This document shows, piece by piece, positions 1-8,654 of a DNA stretch of 46,150 bases. Source of the DNA: Bacteroidales bacterium UBA1725 (GTDB lineage: Bacteria; Bacteroidota; Bacteroidia; Bacteroidales; UBA932); the NCBI GenBank assembly GCA_002315815.1, contig DCIN01000070.1, positions 4,632 through 50,781 on the forward strand, in the 5' to 3' direction. Position numbers and translations under genes: made by a program. The notes below the pieces were generated by a model. It had not been told where the DNA came from, did no database searches, and saw nothing but the letters and a program-made list of their open reading frames with translations. Within the stretch, counting starts at the first letter, position 1. Each line of letters opens with the position of its first letter.

Positions 1-10
1 CCCTTGAGAA

Positions 11-403
11 ATGAAGAAAAGATATGAACCGGTGGACGGCAGGAATGCCGAGATAATCGAAGACGTGGTCTCCTTTGCCCAAATGTCGGGAGTCACACAG
101 GATTTGCTTTTCAAGATACGGCTTTGTGTGGAGGAGGTGGAGGAGAATATACTGTGCTACTCCGGAACAACTTGGGTAGATGTGGAGGTTGGAGTCAAAG
201 GCGGCTGTTTCACAGTCACTTTCAAGGACGGAGGAATTCATTTCGACCCTCTGGGGAACAATGATCCCGACATTGCCGCTCCTCTGGATGAACGCGGAAT
301 AGGAGGCCTTGGAATCCTGATTTGCAAAAAAATGATGGACAGCGTGGAATACAGGTTCGAGCACGGCTGCAACATTTTCACAATGTCCAAACGATTATTC
401 TGA
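11..403 (+). CDS. RsbW/SpoIIAB-like anti-sigma or switch-protein kinase (HATPase_c_2)
   Basis: A 130-residue cytoplasmic GHKL-ATPase-fold protein. An N-box-like run CVEEVEENI lies near residues 38-46, a DGG-x-x-FDP motif near 73-79, and a glycine-rich lid ERGIGGLGI near 95-103. This size and motif order match stand-alone serine kinases of the RsbW/SpoIIAB group, which phosphorylate a STAS antagonist and bind a target protein. The stop codon abuts the start of the SpoIIE phosphatase gene, and a STAS gene follows, so the three probably form a partner-switching operon. No sigma factor is visible in the window, so the final target is unknown. Only ten bases precede the start, so the promoter cannot be judged and upstream genes may belong to the same operon. 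Confidence 0.85.
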   Translation: MKKRYEPVDGRNAEIIEDVVSFAQMSGVTQDLLFKIRLCVEEVEENILCYSGTTWVDVEVGVKGGCFTVTFKDGGIHFDPLGNNDPDIAAPLDERGIGGLGILICKKMMDSVEYRFEHGCNIFTMSKRLF

Positions 404-2308
404 ATGACAAAGCGCACTTCACTTACAGTCAGACTCAGCCGGAGGATAACGGTGCTCACAACCGCGGTTTTCCTCTCGGCTATGGGATTATCTTCATTCT
501 TCTCCCAGCACGAACTGACAAGGGAGTCGGAGAACTCCGTTATGAGACTTCTGAACAGCACCGTCAGCAGGATGAACATCTTTTTCGGCAGCGTGGAGAA
601 GAGTTTGAAAGTGATATCCTGGACCGTGGAAGAAAGGAAAACCGATGTGGAGTATCTGAAGCACATCACCCGTATGATAGTGGAGAACGATGACATAGAC
701 GGCAGTACTGTAGCCTTCGTACCCTACTATTTCCCGAATATGGAACATTGCGCACCATATTCGTTCGTACATCAGGAAACGGGTGAAATCAAATCCAAGA
801 TGCTTGGAGAGGAGGATGTGGATTACTTCAAGGAAGACTGGTTCGCAAAATGTACTGAAAGCGGAGAAGCCCTATGGAGTGATCCTTACTTCGACCAGGG
901 GGGGGCGAGATTTATGATGACCACCTACAGCTTTCCGTTGAAGGACAATGAGGGCAGGACCTATGCTGTGCTGACGGCCGACGTCCCTCTTGAAAATGTG
1001 ATGGAAATGACTGAGTCCCTGAGGCCATACGCCGAATCGGATGTATTCATCATCAGCGACAAGGGTACAGTGATCGCCGCCGGCAACAAAATGGATCTGG
1101 TGGGACAGAACATTCTTTCACTGACCGAGAAGACTGAAAATGACGGACTGTCCGCCATATACGAAGATTCAACTGTCGGGAAGCCGGGAATCAGGAAGTT
1201 CAGATGGAACGGAGTTCTGCGCTTTGCGGCATATCAGGAATTGGACAACGGGTGGTGGGTGCTCTTCACTTTCGGTTACAAGGATATTCTCACCAGAGTC
1301 AATATACTATGGGCGATTGTTCTTGCAGTGGGACTAATCGGGATTCTATCGCTGTTGTTATTCAATTTCAGGACTATATCCAAAATGACTGCTCCACTGC
1401 GCAGCATCTCGGCGGCAGCGGCTGAAATTACTGCCGGAAACTTCCATCCCGTACTTCCGGCAATTGACACCAACGACGAAATAAAGCAACTCAGGGACAG
1501 CTTCCTGCGGATGGAAGAGTCTCTGGACGCACAGATAGAGAGAATCGAAAAGGAGACGGCCAGGAACCAGAGGTTCGAGAGCGAGCTCAGAATAGCCAGC
1601 GGCATACAGGCATCAATGGTTCCGACAGATTTCCCTGTCCACGGAAACGTCAGGCTGAATGCCGTGCTCAAACCGGCCAAGGAAGTAGGAGGTGACCTGT
1701 ACGATTTCTATATCAAAGACAATATCCTTTATTTCGCGATAGGTGACGTGTCGGGCAAGGGGGTTCCTGCATCGTTGTTTATGGCCATCACCAGGGCAGC
1801 TTTCCGTTTCATCTCCCAGATGGGTCTGGAGATGAATGAGGTTCTCCAGAGAATCAACAACGCAATCTGCGAGGGCAATTCCGGAGGAATGTTCGTGACT
1901 ATGTTCATCGGAAGGATGAATCTTGAGACAGGAGAATTGGATTACTGCAATGCAGGCCACAATCCACTGCTTCTAAACGGCTGTTTTCTTGATGTGAAGC
2001 CCAATCTGGCACTCGGGGTTATGGTTAATTTTTCCTATATTGCGCAACGGACCGTGCTCAGAAACGGAGATTCCATTCTTGCCTATACCGATGGAGTTAC
2101 GGAGGCGGAGAAGACCGATGGAGAACAGTATGGGGAAGACAGATTGAAAGCCTTTGCCATAAGTAACCGCAGGCTGGACGGGACAGGGGAACTATGCGAA
2201 AAACTGCTGCAGGAAATACACTCATTCACGGAAGGGAATGAGCAGAATGATGATATAACAATAATGACCATCAAATACATTCAAAATGGAAGTCACGATA
2301 ACGAATGA
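404..2308 (+). CDS. Membrane-bound SpoIIE/PP2C-family serine phosphatase with Cache-like sensor and HAMP domain
   Basis: A 634-residue inner-membrane sensor phosphatase. A first transmembrane helix lies at about residues 14-33, then an extracytoplasmic region of about 260 residues that looks like a double-Cache sensor, a second helix near 300-321, a HAMP segment near 322-375, and a PP2C-like phosphatase domain from about 400. Phosphatase motifs are intact: GGDLYDF, GDVSGKGVPASLF, GHNPLLL, YTDGVTEA and a terminal NDDIT. Family knowledge says such enzymes dephosphorylate a STAS-domain antagonist to release a partner from the kinase. The gene begins directly after the kinase stop and its 3' end overlaps the STAS gene by 23 bases, which suggests translational coupling. 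The ligand is unknown. Confidence 0.9.
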   Translation: MTKRTSLTVRLSRRITVLTTAVFLSAMGLSSFFSQHELTRESENSVMRLLNSTVSRMNIFFGSVEKSLKVISWTVEERKTDVEYLKHITRMIVENDDIDGSTVAFVPYYFPNMEHCAPYSFVHQETGEIKSKMLGEEDVDYFKEDWFAKCTESGEALWSDPYFDQGGARFMMTTYSFPLKDNEGRTYAVLTADVPLENVMEMTESLRPYAESDVFIISDKGTVIAAGNKMDLVGQNILSLTEKTENDGLSAIYEDSTVGKPGIRKFRWNGVLRFAAYQELDNGWWVLFTFGYKDILTRVNILWAIVLAVGLIGILSLLLFNFRTISKMTAPLRSISAAAAEITAGNFHPVLPAIDTNDEIKQLRDSFLRMEESLDAQIERIEKETARNQRFESELRIASGIQASMVPTDFPVHGNVRLNAVLKPAKEVGGDLYDFYIKDNILYFAIGDVSGKGVPASLFMAITRAAFRFISQMGLEMNEVLQRINNAICEGNSGGMFVTMFIGRMNLETGELDYCNAGHNPLLLNGCFLDVKPNLALGVMVNFSYIAQRTVLRNGDSILAYTDGVTEAEKTDGEQYGEDRLKAFAISNRRLDGTGELCEKLLQEIHSFTEGNEQNDDITIMTIKYIQNGSHDNE

Positions 2309-2588
2309 CGGGACCAAAACACGCGCCGTCTTGAAGGGAAGAGTGGACACTACTACCGTAGAGGGATTCCAGAAGGACATAGTTCCTCTTATGGAGGGGG
2401 AGAATCCGGACATAGAGCTGGACTGTTCTGATCTGGATTACACCTCCAGCCAGGGCCTCAGGATTTTCCTTATGCTCCAGAAAAGCGTGATTGCCAGAGG
2501 AGGCAAGATGGTTATGGCGAATATGAAAAGCCAGGTGAAGGAAGTGTTCGATATCACCGGGTTCTCCAATATCATAAAAATCATATAG
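2286..2588 (+). CDS. STAS-domain anti-sigma factor antagonist
   Basis: A 100-residue single STAS domain (SpoIIAA/RsbV type). The segment DLDYTSSQGLRIFL near residues 49-62 matches the conserved loop in which a serine is phosphorylated by the partner kinase; Ser54 or Ser55 is the likely site. The start lies inside the end of the phosphatase gene (23-base overlap), and the TAG stop overlaps the GTG start of the next gene by one base. Context and fold support a role as the substrate of both the upstream kinase and the SpoIIE phosphatase. The protein it controls is not in the window. Confidence 0.88.
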   Translation: MEVTITNDGTKTRAVLKGRVDTTTVEGFQKDIVPLMEGENPDIELDCSDLDYTSSQGLRIFLMLQKSVIARGGKMVMANMKSQVKEVFDITGFSNIIKII

Positions 2589-3373
2589 TGTTCTCCCTTG
2601 GGAGCGTTGTCAATTCCAGGGAGTTGGGTGGATACCGGCTTCCGGGCGGGAGCGTTGTCAGGCAGGGACTGCTGCTTCGCGGAGGATCGCTGGCTGGACT
2701 GACGGATGAGGACGCGGATATTTTACGCAACAACTACAGGCTCGCTAAAATATTCGATTTCAGAACAAGCACGGAAGTGAAGGCAGCTCCCGACAGGAAG
2801 GTTCCCGGAGCACAGAACATCTGGTTGCCTGCCTTTGACGAGGAGTCTATGGTGATGCGCAAGCTCGCCCTCCCCAAAGAAGCATATTCCAATCTTGGAC
2901 CGTGGCTTCTGGAAAACGGGGAAAAGGCTGAAATTCAGCGTATTGCAAAGCAAATGTATCTGGAGATGGTTTCGAATGAATTCACCTTGATACAGTATGC
3001 CGGTTTTATGCAGAACATCATTTCCACTACAGAAGGTTCTGTGTTCTGGCACTGCTCGCAGGGAAAGGATCGCACAGGACTGGCTGCCGCGATTGTACTC
3101 TTCGCGCTCGGAGCCGACAGGCAACTGGTGATGGAGGACTTCGAGAAATCGAATCTCTGTTACAGGAATGATTTGGACCATTGGCTGGCTCTGGCCGGAA
3201 GCGAAGGACACAGGACAGTGTTCAGGACCTTCATCGGAGTGAACAGCGAATACTTCGAAGAAGCACTGGACCTGGTGGAAAAAACCTGGGGGTCAATACA
3301 GAATTTCCTCGCCGAAGCAATATGCTTAAGCGAGGATGATATTGCCGTCCTGCGCGAACGTTATCTTATCTGA
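2588..3373 (+). CDS. Tyrosine-protein phosphatase family protein (Y_phosphatase3 type)
   Basis: A 261-residue protein with the cysteine-phosphatase P-loop HCSQGKDRTG at about residues 155-164, which is C-x5-R followed by T. An N-terminal NSRELGGY and a later FDFRTSTEV are also typical of the PtpB/Y_phosphatase3 group, which acts on phosphotyrosine and in some members on phosphoinositides or Ser/Thr. I see no signal peptide. The GTG start overlaps the STAS stop by one base, so it is probably the last gene of the signalling operon. It converges with argH two bases later, with no clear terminator between them. Confidence 0.82.
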   Translation: MFSLGSVVNSRELGGYRLPGGSVVRQGLLLRGGSLAGLTDEDADILRNNYRLAKIFDFRTSTEVKAAPDRKVPGAQNIWLPAFDEESMVMRKLALPKEAYSNLGPWLLENGEKAEIQRIAKQMYLEMVSNEFTLIQYAGFMQNIISTTEGSVFWHCSQGKDRTGLAAAIVLFALGADRQLVMEDFEKSNLCYRNDLDHWLALAGSEGHRTVFRTFIGVNSEYFEEALDLVEKTWGSIQNFLAEAICLSEDDIAVLRERYLI

Positions 3374-3375
3374 GT

Positions 3376-4725
3376 TCAGGTCCCAGCTTCAGTCCGTGTT
3401 CCGGTCCCAACTTCAGTCCGTGTTCCGGTCCGGAAGTGCGAATAGATGTCTTCCATCCTGCACCTGATTCTGTCATTGCAGAGATTTCCTATCGATCCCT
3501 CGTGGGTGTGGTGCAGTTCGCCGTGAAAATCGAACTCACCCTTCTCTATTGCCATACCCACCTGTCTGTATGCGTCCCTGAAAGGGACATCCTCTTCTTT
3601 CACCAGCCTGTTGACCTCCTCGACGCTGAATGCTGTCCTGTAAAGCGGATTGTCCATAAGACCTTCGGCCACACCGATATTCTCTATTGCAAAGCGGGCT
3701 ATGTCGAGACATTCATCAATCTCTGCAAAAATCGGGAGATAAACTTCTTTGAGCAACTGCATATCTCGAAAATACCCCGATGGAAGGTTGGCTGTCATCA
3801 TTCTTATGGTCTGAGGCACACCGCATATTCTGTTGCAATGTGCCCTGATGAGTTCGAAAACGTCAGGATTCTTCTTGTGAGGCATTATACTCGAGCCCGT
3901 GGTCATCTCTTTGGGCAACTTGATAAAGCCGAAGTTCTGGCTGTTGTACAGGCAGCAGTCCGCTGCAAGACGGCCCAGAGTCTCAGCCACGCAGGAGACA
4001 GCGAATGAAGCTTCTCTCTCCACTTTCCCCCGACCCATCTGTGCAGCCACCGAATTATAAACCATACTTTCGAAACCGAGCAGATCCGTTGTCATCTGAC
4101 GGTTCAAGGGTGCGGAAGAACCATAACCGGCCGCTGAACCGAGAGGATTCCTGTCGGCGATGCGCCACGCTGCCAGAAGCATCTCCATATCGTCCGACAA
4201 GGTTTCGGCATACGCTCCGAACCACAAGCCGAAAGATGATGGCATAGCCACCTGAAGGTGAGTGTAACCCGGCATCAGCACATCCTTGTATTTCCGGGAG
4301 GCTTCCAGAAGCGAGTCAAAAAGAGCCTTGACCTTGCCTGCGGTGCGCACAAGGGAAGCTCTTGTAAACAGTTTCACATCCAAAAGAATTTGGTCATTGC
4401 GGGAACGACCTGTATGCACCTTCTTGCCGAGATCCCCCAGTCTTTCAGTGAGCAGAAACTCCACCTGCGAATGGACATCCTCAACATCATCAGAAATTCT
4501 GAAACTGCCGTCAAGAGCTGTCCGGCGTATTTTTTCCAGCTCCGGTATGAGGAGTTCAAGCTCATCTTCAGCAAGCAGACCGACACTGCACAGCATCCGG
4601 ATGTGGGCCATCGTGCCCTCGATATCATAGGGAGCGAGCAGGAGATCCATTTCCCTGTCGCTTCCTACAGTGAATGACTCTATGCGAGAGTCCGTAGAGA
4701 AACCTTTATCCCAGAGTTTTGCCAT
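3376..4725 (-). CDS. argH: Argininosuccinate lyase with a repeat-encoded C-terminal tail
   Basis: A 449-residue lyase that splits argininosuccinate into arginine and fumarate, the last step of the pathway. The fumarase/aspartase signature GSSIMPHKKNPD is present, as are HTGRSRNDQ and TTGSS motifs. It is the last gene of the arginine operon, 29 bases after argE. The C terminus is unusual: after IYSHFR the protein ends in two copies of an eight-residue unit (TGTRTEVG, TGTRTEAG) encoded by a 24-bp tandem repeat. I do not recognise this tail from other ArgH proteins and it is probably a neutral extension. Confidence 0.95.
   Translation of the reverse strand: MAKLWDKGFSTDSRIESFTVGSDREMDLLLAPYDIEGTMAHIRMLCSVGLLAEDELELLIPELEKIRRTALDGSFRISDDVEDVHSQVEFLLTERLGDLGKKVHTGRSRNDQILLDVKLFTRASLVRTAGKVKALFDSLLEASRKYKDVLMPGYTHLQVAMPSSFGLWFGAYAETLSDDMEMLLAAWRIADRNPLGSAAGYGSSAPLNRQMTTDLLGFESMVYNSVAAQMGRGKVEREASFAVSCVAETLGRLAADCCLYNSQNFGFIKLPKEMTTGSSIMPHKKNPDVFELIRAHCNRICGVPQTIRMMTANLPSGYFRDMQLLKEVYLPIFAEIDECLDIARFAIENIGVAEGLMDNPLYRTAFSVEEVNRLVKEEDVPFRDAYRQVGMAIEKGEFDFHGELHHTHEGSIGNLCNDRIRCRMEDIYSHFRTGTRTEVGTGTRTEAGT
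3379..3433. repeat. 24-bp tandem repeat, about 2.3 copies, in the 3' end of argH
   Basis: Copies at 3379-3402 and 3403-3426 differ at one base (ggtcccAGc against ggtcccAAc), and a partial third copy follows to 3433. It lies inside the argH reading frame and adds an eight-residue peptide per copy, so copy-number change would lengthen the tail without a frameshift. Confidence 0.9.
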
Positions 4726-4754
4726 AGCTGATATTCAGATTTGTTATCAAATTG

Positions 4755-5801
4755 TCAAACAAGATTATCGACATTCAGATTGTCGAGCAGCCGCACATAT
4801 TTCTGAACTGCATCCTCAAGTTCGGAGATGCGTATATATTCATCGGCCGTATGTGAACGCGAAGAATCGCCAGGCCCGATTTTGAGGGTCGTGAAAGGAC
4901 ATACCGACTGGTTGCTGGTAGTCGGTGAACCGAAAGTGGAAAGCCCCATCTCCAGTCCCCTGCGGACTACGGGATGGTCAAGTTCTATATGAGCGCCGTT
5001 GTGGCGTGTGGATCTGGGCTTGAATTCACAGTTGACATTGGCTGCAACAACCTCAAGTATGGACAGATTGTCATAGATTCCGTTGCTTCTGATATCCACG
5101 ACGAAAGTGCAGGTATCCGGGACGACGTTGTGCTGCGAACCGGCGTTTATCTGGGTCACGCTCATCTTGACCGCCCCGCAGAACTCCGAAACTCTGGGAA
5201 AGCGGTAGGTGCGGAACCATTCCACATCGGAGAGAGCCTTGTATATGGCATTGATGCCCTCTTCCCTCGCAGCGTGGCCGCTCTTCCCTCTTGCCGTGCA
5301 ATCCAGCACCATCAAGCCCTTCTCATCCACCGCCATATTCATCCCCGTGGGCTCTCCTATGATTCCAAGCTGCACTGCGCCAATTTGGGAGAAGATGGTT
5401 TCAATGCCTCCCCTGCCACCTACCTCTTCCTCGGACGTGAGACTGTAAACGAGTCTGTAGGGTTGAAGGCTTGCTGTAAGAATCCTGTAAGCCTCCAGCA
5501 GGGTTACCGCAGAACCACCATCGTCGTTGGTGCCGAGGCCATAGATGAAATCACCTTCTTCGCTGGCACAGAAGGGATCGCGAGTGTATCCCGAGGAAGG
5601 TTTGACGGTGTCGATATGGGCATTCAGGAGAATTGTAGGTATGGAATCTGAATATGGCTCTGACTCAATCCACAGATTGTTGCCGCAGCGGTGGACATCA
5701 TAGCCCTGACCACTCAGAAAACTCTCCAGAAAATCCGTTCTGTCTTTTTCTTCACGACTGAAAGAAGGAATTGCAATCAGCTGCTTCAGAAGCTCTTTCA
5801 T
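4755..5801 (-). CDS. argE: M20-family deacylase, N-acetyl/N-succinyl-citrulline or -ornithine deacylase
   Basis: A 348-residue M20 metallopeptidase-family enzyme. Metal and catalytic residues are visible: HIDTV, GTNDDGGS, SEEEVGG, GEPTG and a C-terminal SHTADEYI. In Bacteroidetes the arginine-operon member of this family removes the N-acyl group after the transcarbamylase step, so the substrate is probably an N-acylcitrulline rather than acylornithine; that is inference from pathway order. Its ATG overlaps the argB stop by four bases. The 3' end and the following gap carry an imperfect duplication around CTGAATGTC/CTGAATATC. Confidence 0.88.
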   Translation of the reverse strand: MKELLKQLIAIPSFSREEKDRTDFLESFLSGQGYDVHRCGNNLWIESEPYSDSIPTILLNAHIDTVKPSSGYTRDPFCASEEGDFIYGLGTNDDGGSAVTLLEAYRILTASLQPYRLVYSLTSEEEVGGRGGIETIFSQIGAVQLGIIGEPTGMNMAVDEKGLMVLDCTARGKSGHAAREEGINAIYKALSDVEWFRTYRFPRVSEFCGAVKMSVTQINAGSQHNVVPDTCTFVVDIRSNGIYDNLSILEVVAANVNCEFKPRSTRHNGAHIELDHPVVRRGLEMGLSTFGSPTTSNQSVCPFTTLKIGPGDSSRSHTADEYIRISELEDAVQKYVRLLDNLNVDNLV

Positions 5802-6568
5802 ATTATCTCAGTGCCGGAATCCGTTCCGAGGCTCTCAGCATTGGTTATCACGACTTTGTTGACTCCGGCATCTATCGCGGCAAAGGCGTTGTCAAGCTTG
5901 GGAATCATACCGTCGCTGACCGTACCGTCCTCGCGCATACGCTCGAAGTCGGCCCTGCGGATTTCAGGAATGACGCTGTTTTCATCGTCGGGATCCGAAA
6001 GTACTCCTTTCTTCTCGAAACAGAAAGTAAGAGTCACGTCATATTCGGAAGCCAGAGCTGAGGCCAGGGATGAGGCTATTGTGTCGGCGTTGGTGTTGAG
6101 CAACTGACCCATACCGTCGTGTGTTATGGGACATACCACAGGCACGGCCCCGGCATCTATCAAAAGTTTGAGTTCCCGGGTGTTCACACCTTTGACGTCC
6201 CCGACAAAGCCGAAATCTATCGGGTTGGCGGGCCTCTTCACGCAACGGATGAGATCCAGGTCAGCGCCGCAGAGTCCTATTGCATTGATTCCCTTGGCCT
6301 GAAGTTCAGCGACCACGTTCTTGCTGACATAACCGGCATAAACCATAGTGACAACACGGAGCATTGCCTCATCGGTGATGCGGCGTCCATTGACCATACG
6401 GCTTTCAATGCCCAGTTCAGAGGCAATGGCTGTAGCGGTTCGCCCTCCCCCGGTCACAAGAAGCTTGTTCCCTTCTATGGCGGAAAAACCGCTGAGGAGA
6501 GTATTCAGCCGGCTGTCGTCCTCAACGACCTGACCGCCTACCTTGACTATGTTGAGACTTCTTTTCAT
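5798..6568 (-). CDS. argB: N-acylglutamate kinase
   Basis: A 256-residue amino-acid-kinase-fold enzyme. It has N-terminal VKVGG for the phosphate loop, VTGGG near residues 39-43, and NTNADTIA near 157-164, as in ArgB. It phosphorylates N-acetyl- or N-succinylglutamate. The short form lacks the N-terminal extension seen in arginine-inhibited hexameric ArgB, so feedback at this enzyme is not evident and control may sit on the upstream fusion protein. It overlaps the genes on both sides by four bases. Confidence 0.92.
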   Translation of the reverse strand: MKRSLNIVKVGGQVVEDDSRLNTLLSGFSAIEGNKLLVTGGGRTATAIASELGIESRMVNGRRITDEAMLRVVTMVYAGYVSKNVVAELQAKGINAIGLCGADLDLIRCVKRPANPIDFGFVGDVKGVNTRELKLLIDAGAVPVVCPITHDGMGQLLNTNADTIASSLASALASEYDVTLTFCFEKKGVLSDPDDENSVIPEIRRADFERMREDGTVSDGMIPKLDNAFAAIDAGVNKVVITNAESLGTDSGTEII

Positions 6569-7530
6569 TTCATTTCCTCCAACATTCTTTTCATTACTAC
6601 CTGCACGGAGACCACTCTGTTTGCGGCCTCGGGTATCACAAGGCTCGTGGGTGCATCGATAACGGCGTCGGACACTATCATATTACGGCGGACAGGGAGA
6701 CAATGCATAAAGAAAGCATTGTCTGTCACTGCCATATGGGCCTCATCCACTGTCCAGGACATATCCTTGGACAGAATCCTGCCATAATCGGAGGGATTGG
6801 TGACTCCGGGGCAGCTCCAGTTCTTGGCATAAACGAAATCCGCTCCTTCCAGAGCTTTCATCTGGTCATACTCCACAACTGCATTCCCGGCGAAACGCGA
6901 GTCAAGTTCATATCCTCTCGGGTGGGTGATGACAAAATCCACGTCCGCAGCATTCATCCACTGGGCGAATGAATTGGGCACAGCCTGAGGCAACGCTTTG
7001 GGATGGGGGGCCCAGGTCATAACAACCTTCGGGCGCTTTTTCCTGCGGTACTCCTCTATGGTGATGAGATCCGCAAATGCCTGACAAGGATGTACCGTTG
7101 CTGATTCAAGGCTGATGACCGGCTTGCCGGAAAACTCTATGAACTGCTTGAGTATAGTCTCATTGTAGTCAAATTCCCTGTCTGTGAGACCGGCGAACGA
7201 TCTGACTCCTATGATGTCGCAGTAACTCGCCATCACGGGAATGGCCTCGCGAAGATGTTCGGACTTGTCTGAATCCATCACGACCCCAAGTTCAGTCTCA
7301 AGTTTCCAGCTATCCTGGCCTATATTCAGTACAATAGGGCTCATACCGAGATTGAGGGCCGCCTTCTGGGTACTGAGTCTGGTGCGCAGACTGCTGTTGA
7401 AAAAGACTATCATTATGGTCCTGTTCTCCCCCAAAGCCTTCCAGGCAAATGGGTTGGACTTAACAGAACGAGCCTCCTCGAGGGCTTTTTCCAGATTTCC
7501 TATGTCCTCTACGTCAAAAAACTTTCTCAT
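6565..7530 (-). CDS. argF': N-succinylornithine (acylornithine) carbamoyltransferase
   Basis: A 321-residue transcarbamylase of the acyl-ornithine branch. It keeps the carbamoyl-phosphate loop FNSSLRTRLS, TWAPHPKALPQAVPNS, and the HCLPVRR motif. Overall it resembles the Bacteroides fragilis succinylornithine enzyme along its length. The residue at position 90 (MDSDKSEHL), where the B. fragilis enzyme has Pro and the Xanthomonas acetylornithine enzyme has Glu, is Ser. Known mutagenesis of that site suggests that small residues favour succinylornithine, so succinyl specificity is predicted. It overlaps argD and argB by four bases each. Confidence 0.9.
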   Translation of the reverse strand: MRKFFDVEDIGNLEKALEEARSVKSNPFAWKALGENRTIMIVFFNSSLRTRLSTQKAALNLGMSPIVLNIGQDSWKLETELGVVMDSDKSEHLREAIPVMASYCDIIGVRSFAGLTDREFDYNETILKQFIEFSGKPVISLESATVHPCQAFADLITIEEYRRKKRPKVVMTWAPHPKALPQAVPNSFAQWMNAADVDFVITHPRGYELDSRFAGNAVVEYDQMKALEGADFVYAKNWSCPGVTNPSDYGRILSKDMSWTVDEAHMAVTDNAFFMHCLPVRRNMIVSDAVIDAPTSLVIPEAANRVVSVQVVMKRMLEEMK

Positions 7531-8654
7531 TGTGCAAGTACTTTTGCAAGTGATGCGATGAATATGTCAGCCTCTGCCCTGCTCAGACACAGGGGCGCGA
7601 GCAGACGTACCATATTCTTTCCGGCAACTCCGGTAAAGATATGCTCATCAAAAAGCAGTTTCTTTCTGATTTCGGCAACGGGCTCGTTGAACTCGATTCC
7701 AAGCATCAGACCGCGTCCGCGTACCTCGGCTATTCTATCGGAAGCGGGGATGCGCGATTTGAGGTACTCCCCTACTTCGTAGGCATTCTCCACAAGTTTC
7801 TCGGAACTGATTATGTCAAGCACGGCATTTGCCGCAGCCATAGCCAGATAATTGCCTCCGAAGGTAGTGCCGAGCATACCTTTGACGGCTTTGAACTTCG
7901 GTGAAATGAGTATTCCTCCACAAGGGAAGCCATTGGCTATGCCCTTGCCCATAGAAATCACATCCGGGCGTATCCCGGCCCACTGGTGAGCGAAGAATTT
8001 TCCGCTCCTTCCATACCCGCTCTGGACTTCATCCAGAATAAGGCAGGCCCCGTACCTGTCGCAGAGTTCGCTCAGAGCCTTGAGGAATTCCGGCGTTGGG
8101 ACGTGAATACCCCCGCAGCCCTGGATTCCTTCGACTATCACGCCGGCCACATCTCCGCCTTTCAGCACAGCTTCAACGGCTTCGGCATCATTCAAATCGC
8201 AAAAACTGACTTTGTGGTTAGCGTTGAAAGGTGATACTATCGTCGGGTTGTCTGTCACGGCCACCGCTCCTGAAGTGCGCCCGTGAAAACTCCTGCGAAA
8301 AGCTATGATACGGTCCTTGCCTGTATGAAAAGAGGCAAGTTTCATAGCGTTTTCATTGGATTCCGCACCGCTGTTGTCCAGAAACAGAGAGTAGTCGGGA
8401 TATCCGGACATCTCTCCGAGCCTGTGAGCCAGCTCCTCCTGCAGAGGGTTTCGTACGCTGTTTGAGTAAAACCCTATTCTTTCCAGCTGCTCCTTGAGGG
8501 CTGCCACATAGGCAGGATGCGAATGGCCTACGGAAATGACGGCGTGTCCTCCGTACAAGTCAAGATATTCCTGACCCTTGTCGTCCCAGATTGTGCAGGC
8601 TTCGGCACGCACCGGAGTCACGTCGAAAAGCGAATAAACATCGAATAGTTCCAT
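7527..8654 (-). CDS. argD: Acylornithine aminotransferase (class III PLP enzyme)
   Basis: A 375-residue class III aminotransferase. Visible motifs are NSGAESNENA, SFHGRT, ILDEVQSGYGRSG and the PLP lysine in SMGKGIANGFP. It converts N-acylglutamate semialdehyde to N-acylornithine using glutamate. It overlaps argC by a single base and argF' by four bases, and its place in an otherwise complete arginine operon fixes its role over other ornithine or GABA aminotransferases of the same fold. Confidence 0.93.
   Translation of the reverse strand: MELFDVYSLFDVTPVRAEACTIWDDKGQEYLDLYGGHAVISVGHSHPAYVAALKEQLERIGFYSNSVRNPLQEELAHRLGEMSGYPDYSLFLDNSGAESNENAMKLASFHTGKDRIIAFRRSFHGRTSGAVAVTDNPTIVSPFNANHKVSFCDLNDAEAVEAVLKGGDVAGVIVEGIQGCGGIHVPTPEFLKALSELCDRYGACLILDEVQSGYGRSGKFFAHQWAGIRPDVISMGKGIANGFPCGGILISPKFKAVKGMLGTTFGGNYLAMAAANAVLDIISSEKLVENAYEVGEYLKSRIPASDRIAEVRGRGLMLGIEFNEPVAEIRKKLLFDEHIFTGVAGKNMVRLLAPLCLSRAEADIFIASLAKVLAQ

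Noticed and set aside
3379..3433. Tandem repeats considered as CRISPR arrays
   Set aside because: The repeats are directly adjacent without unique spacers, few in number and different at each locus; no cas genes are present.
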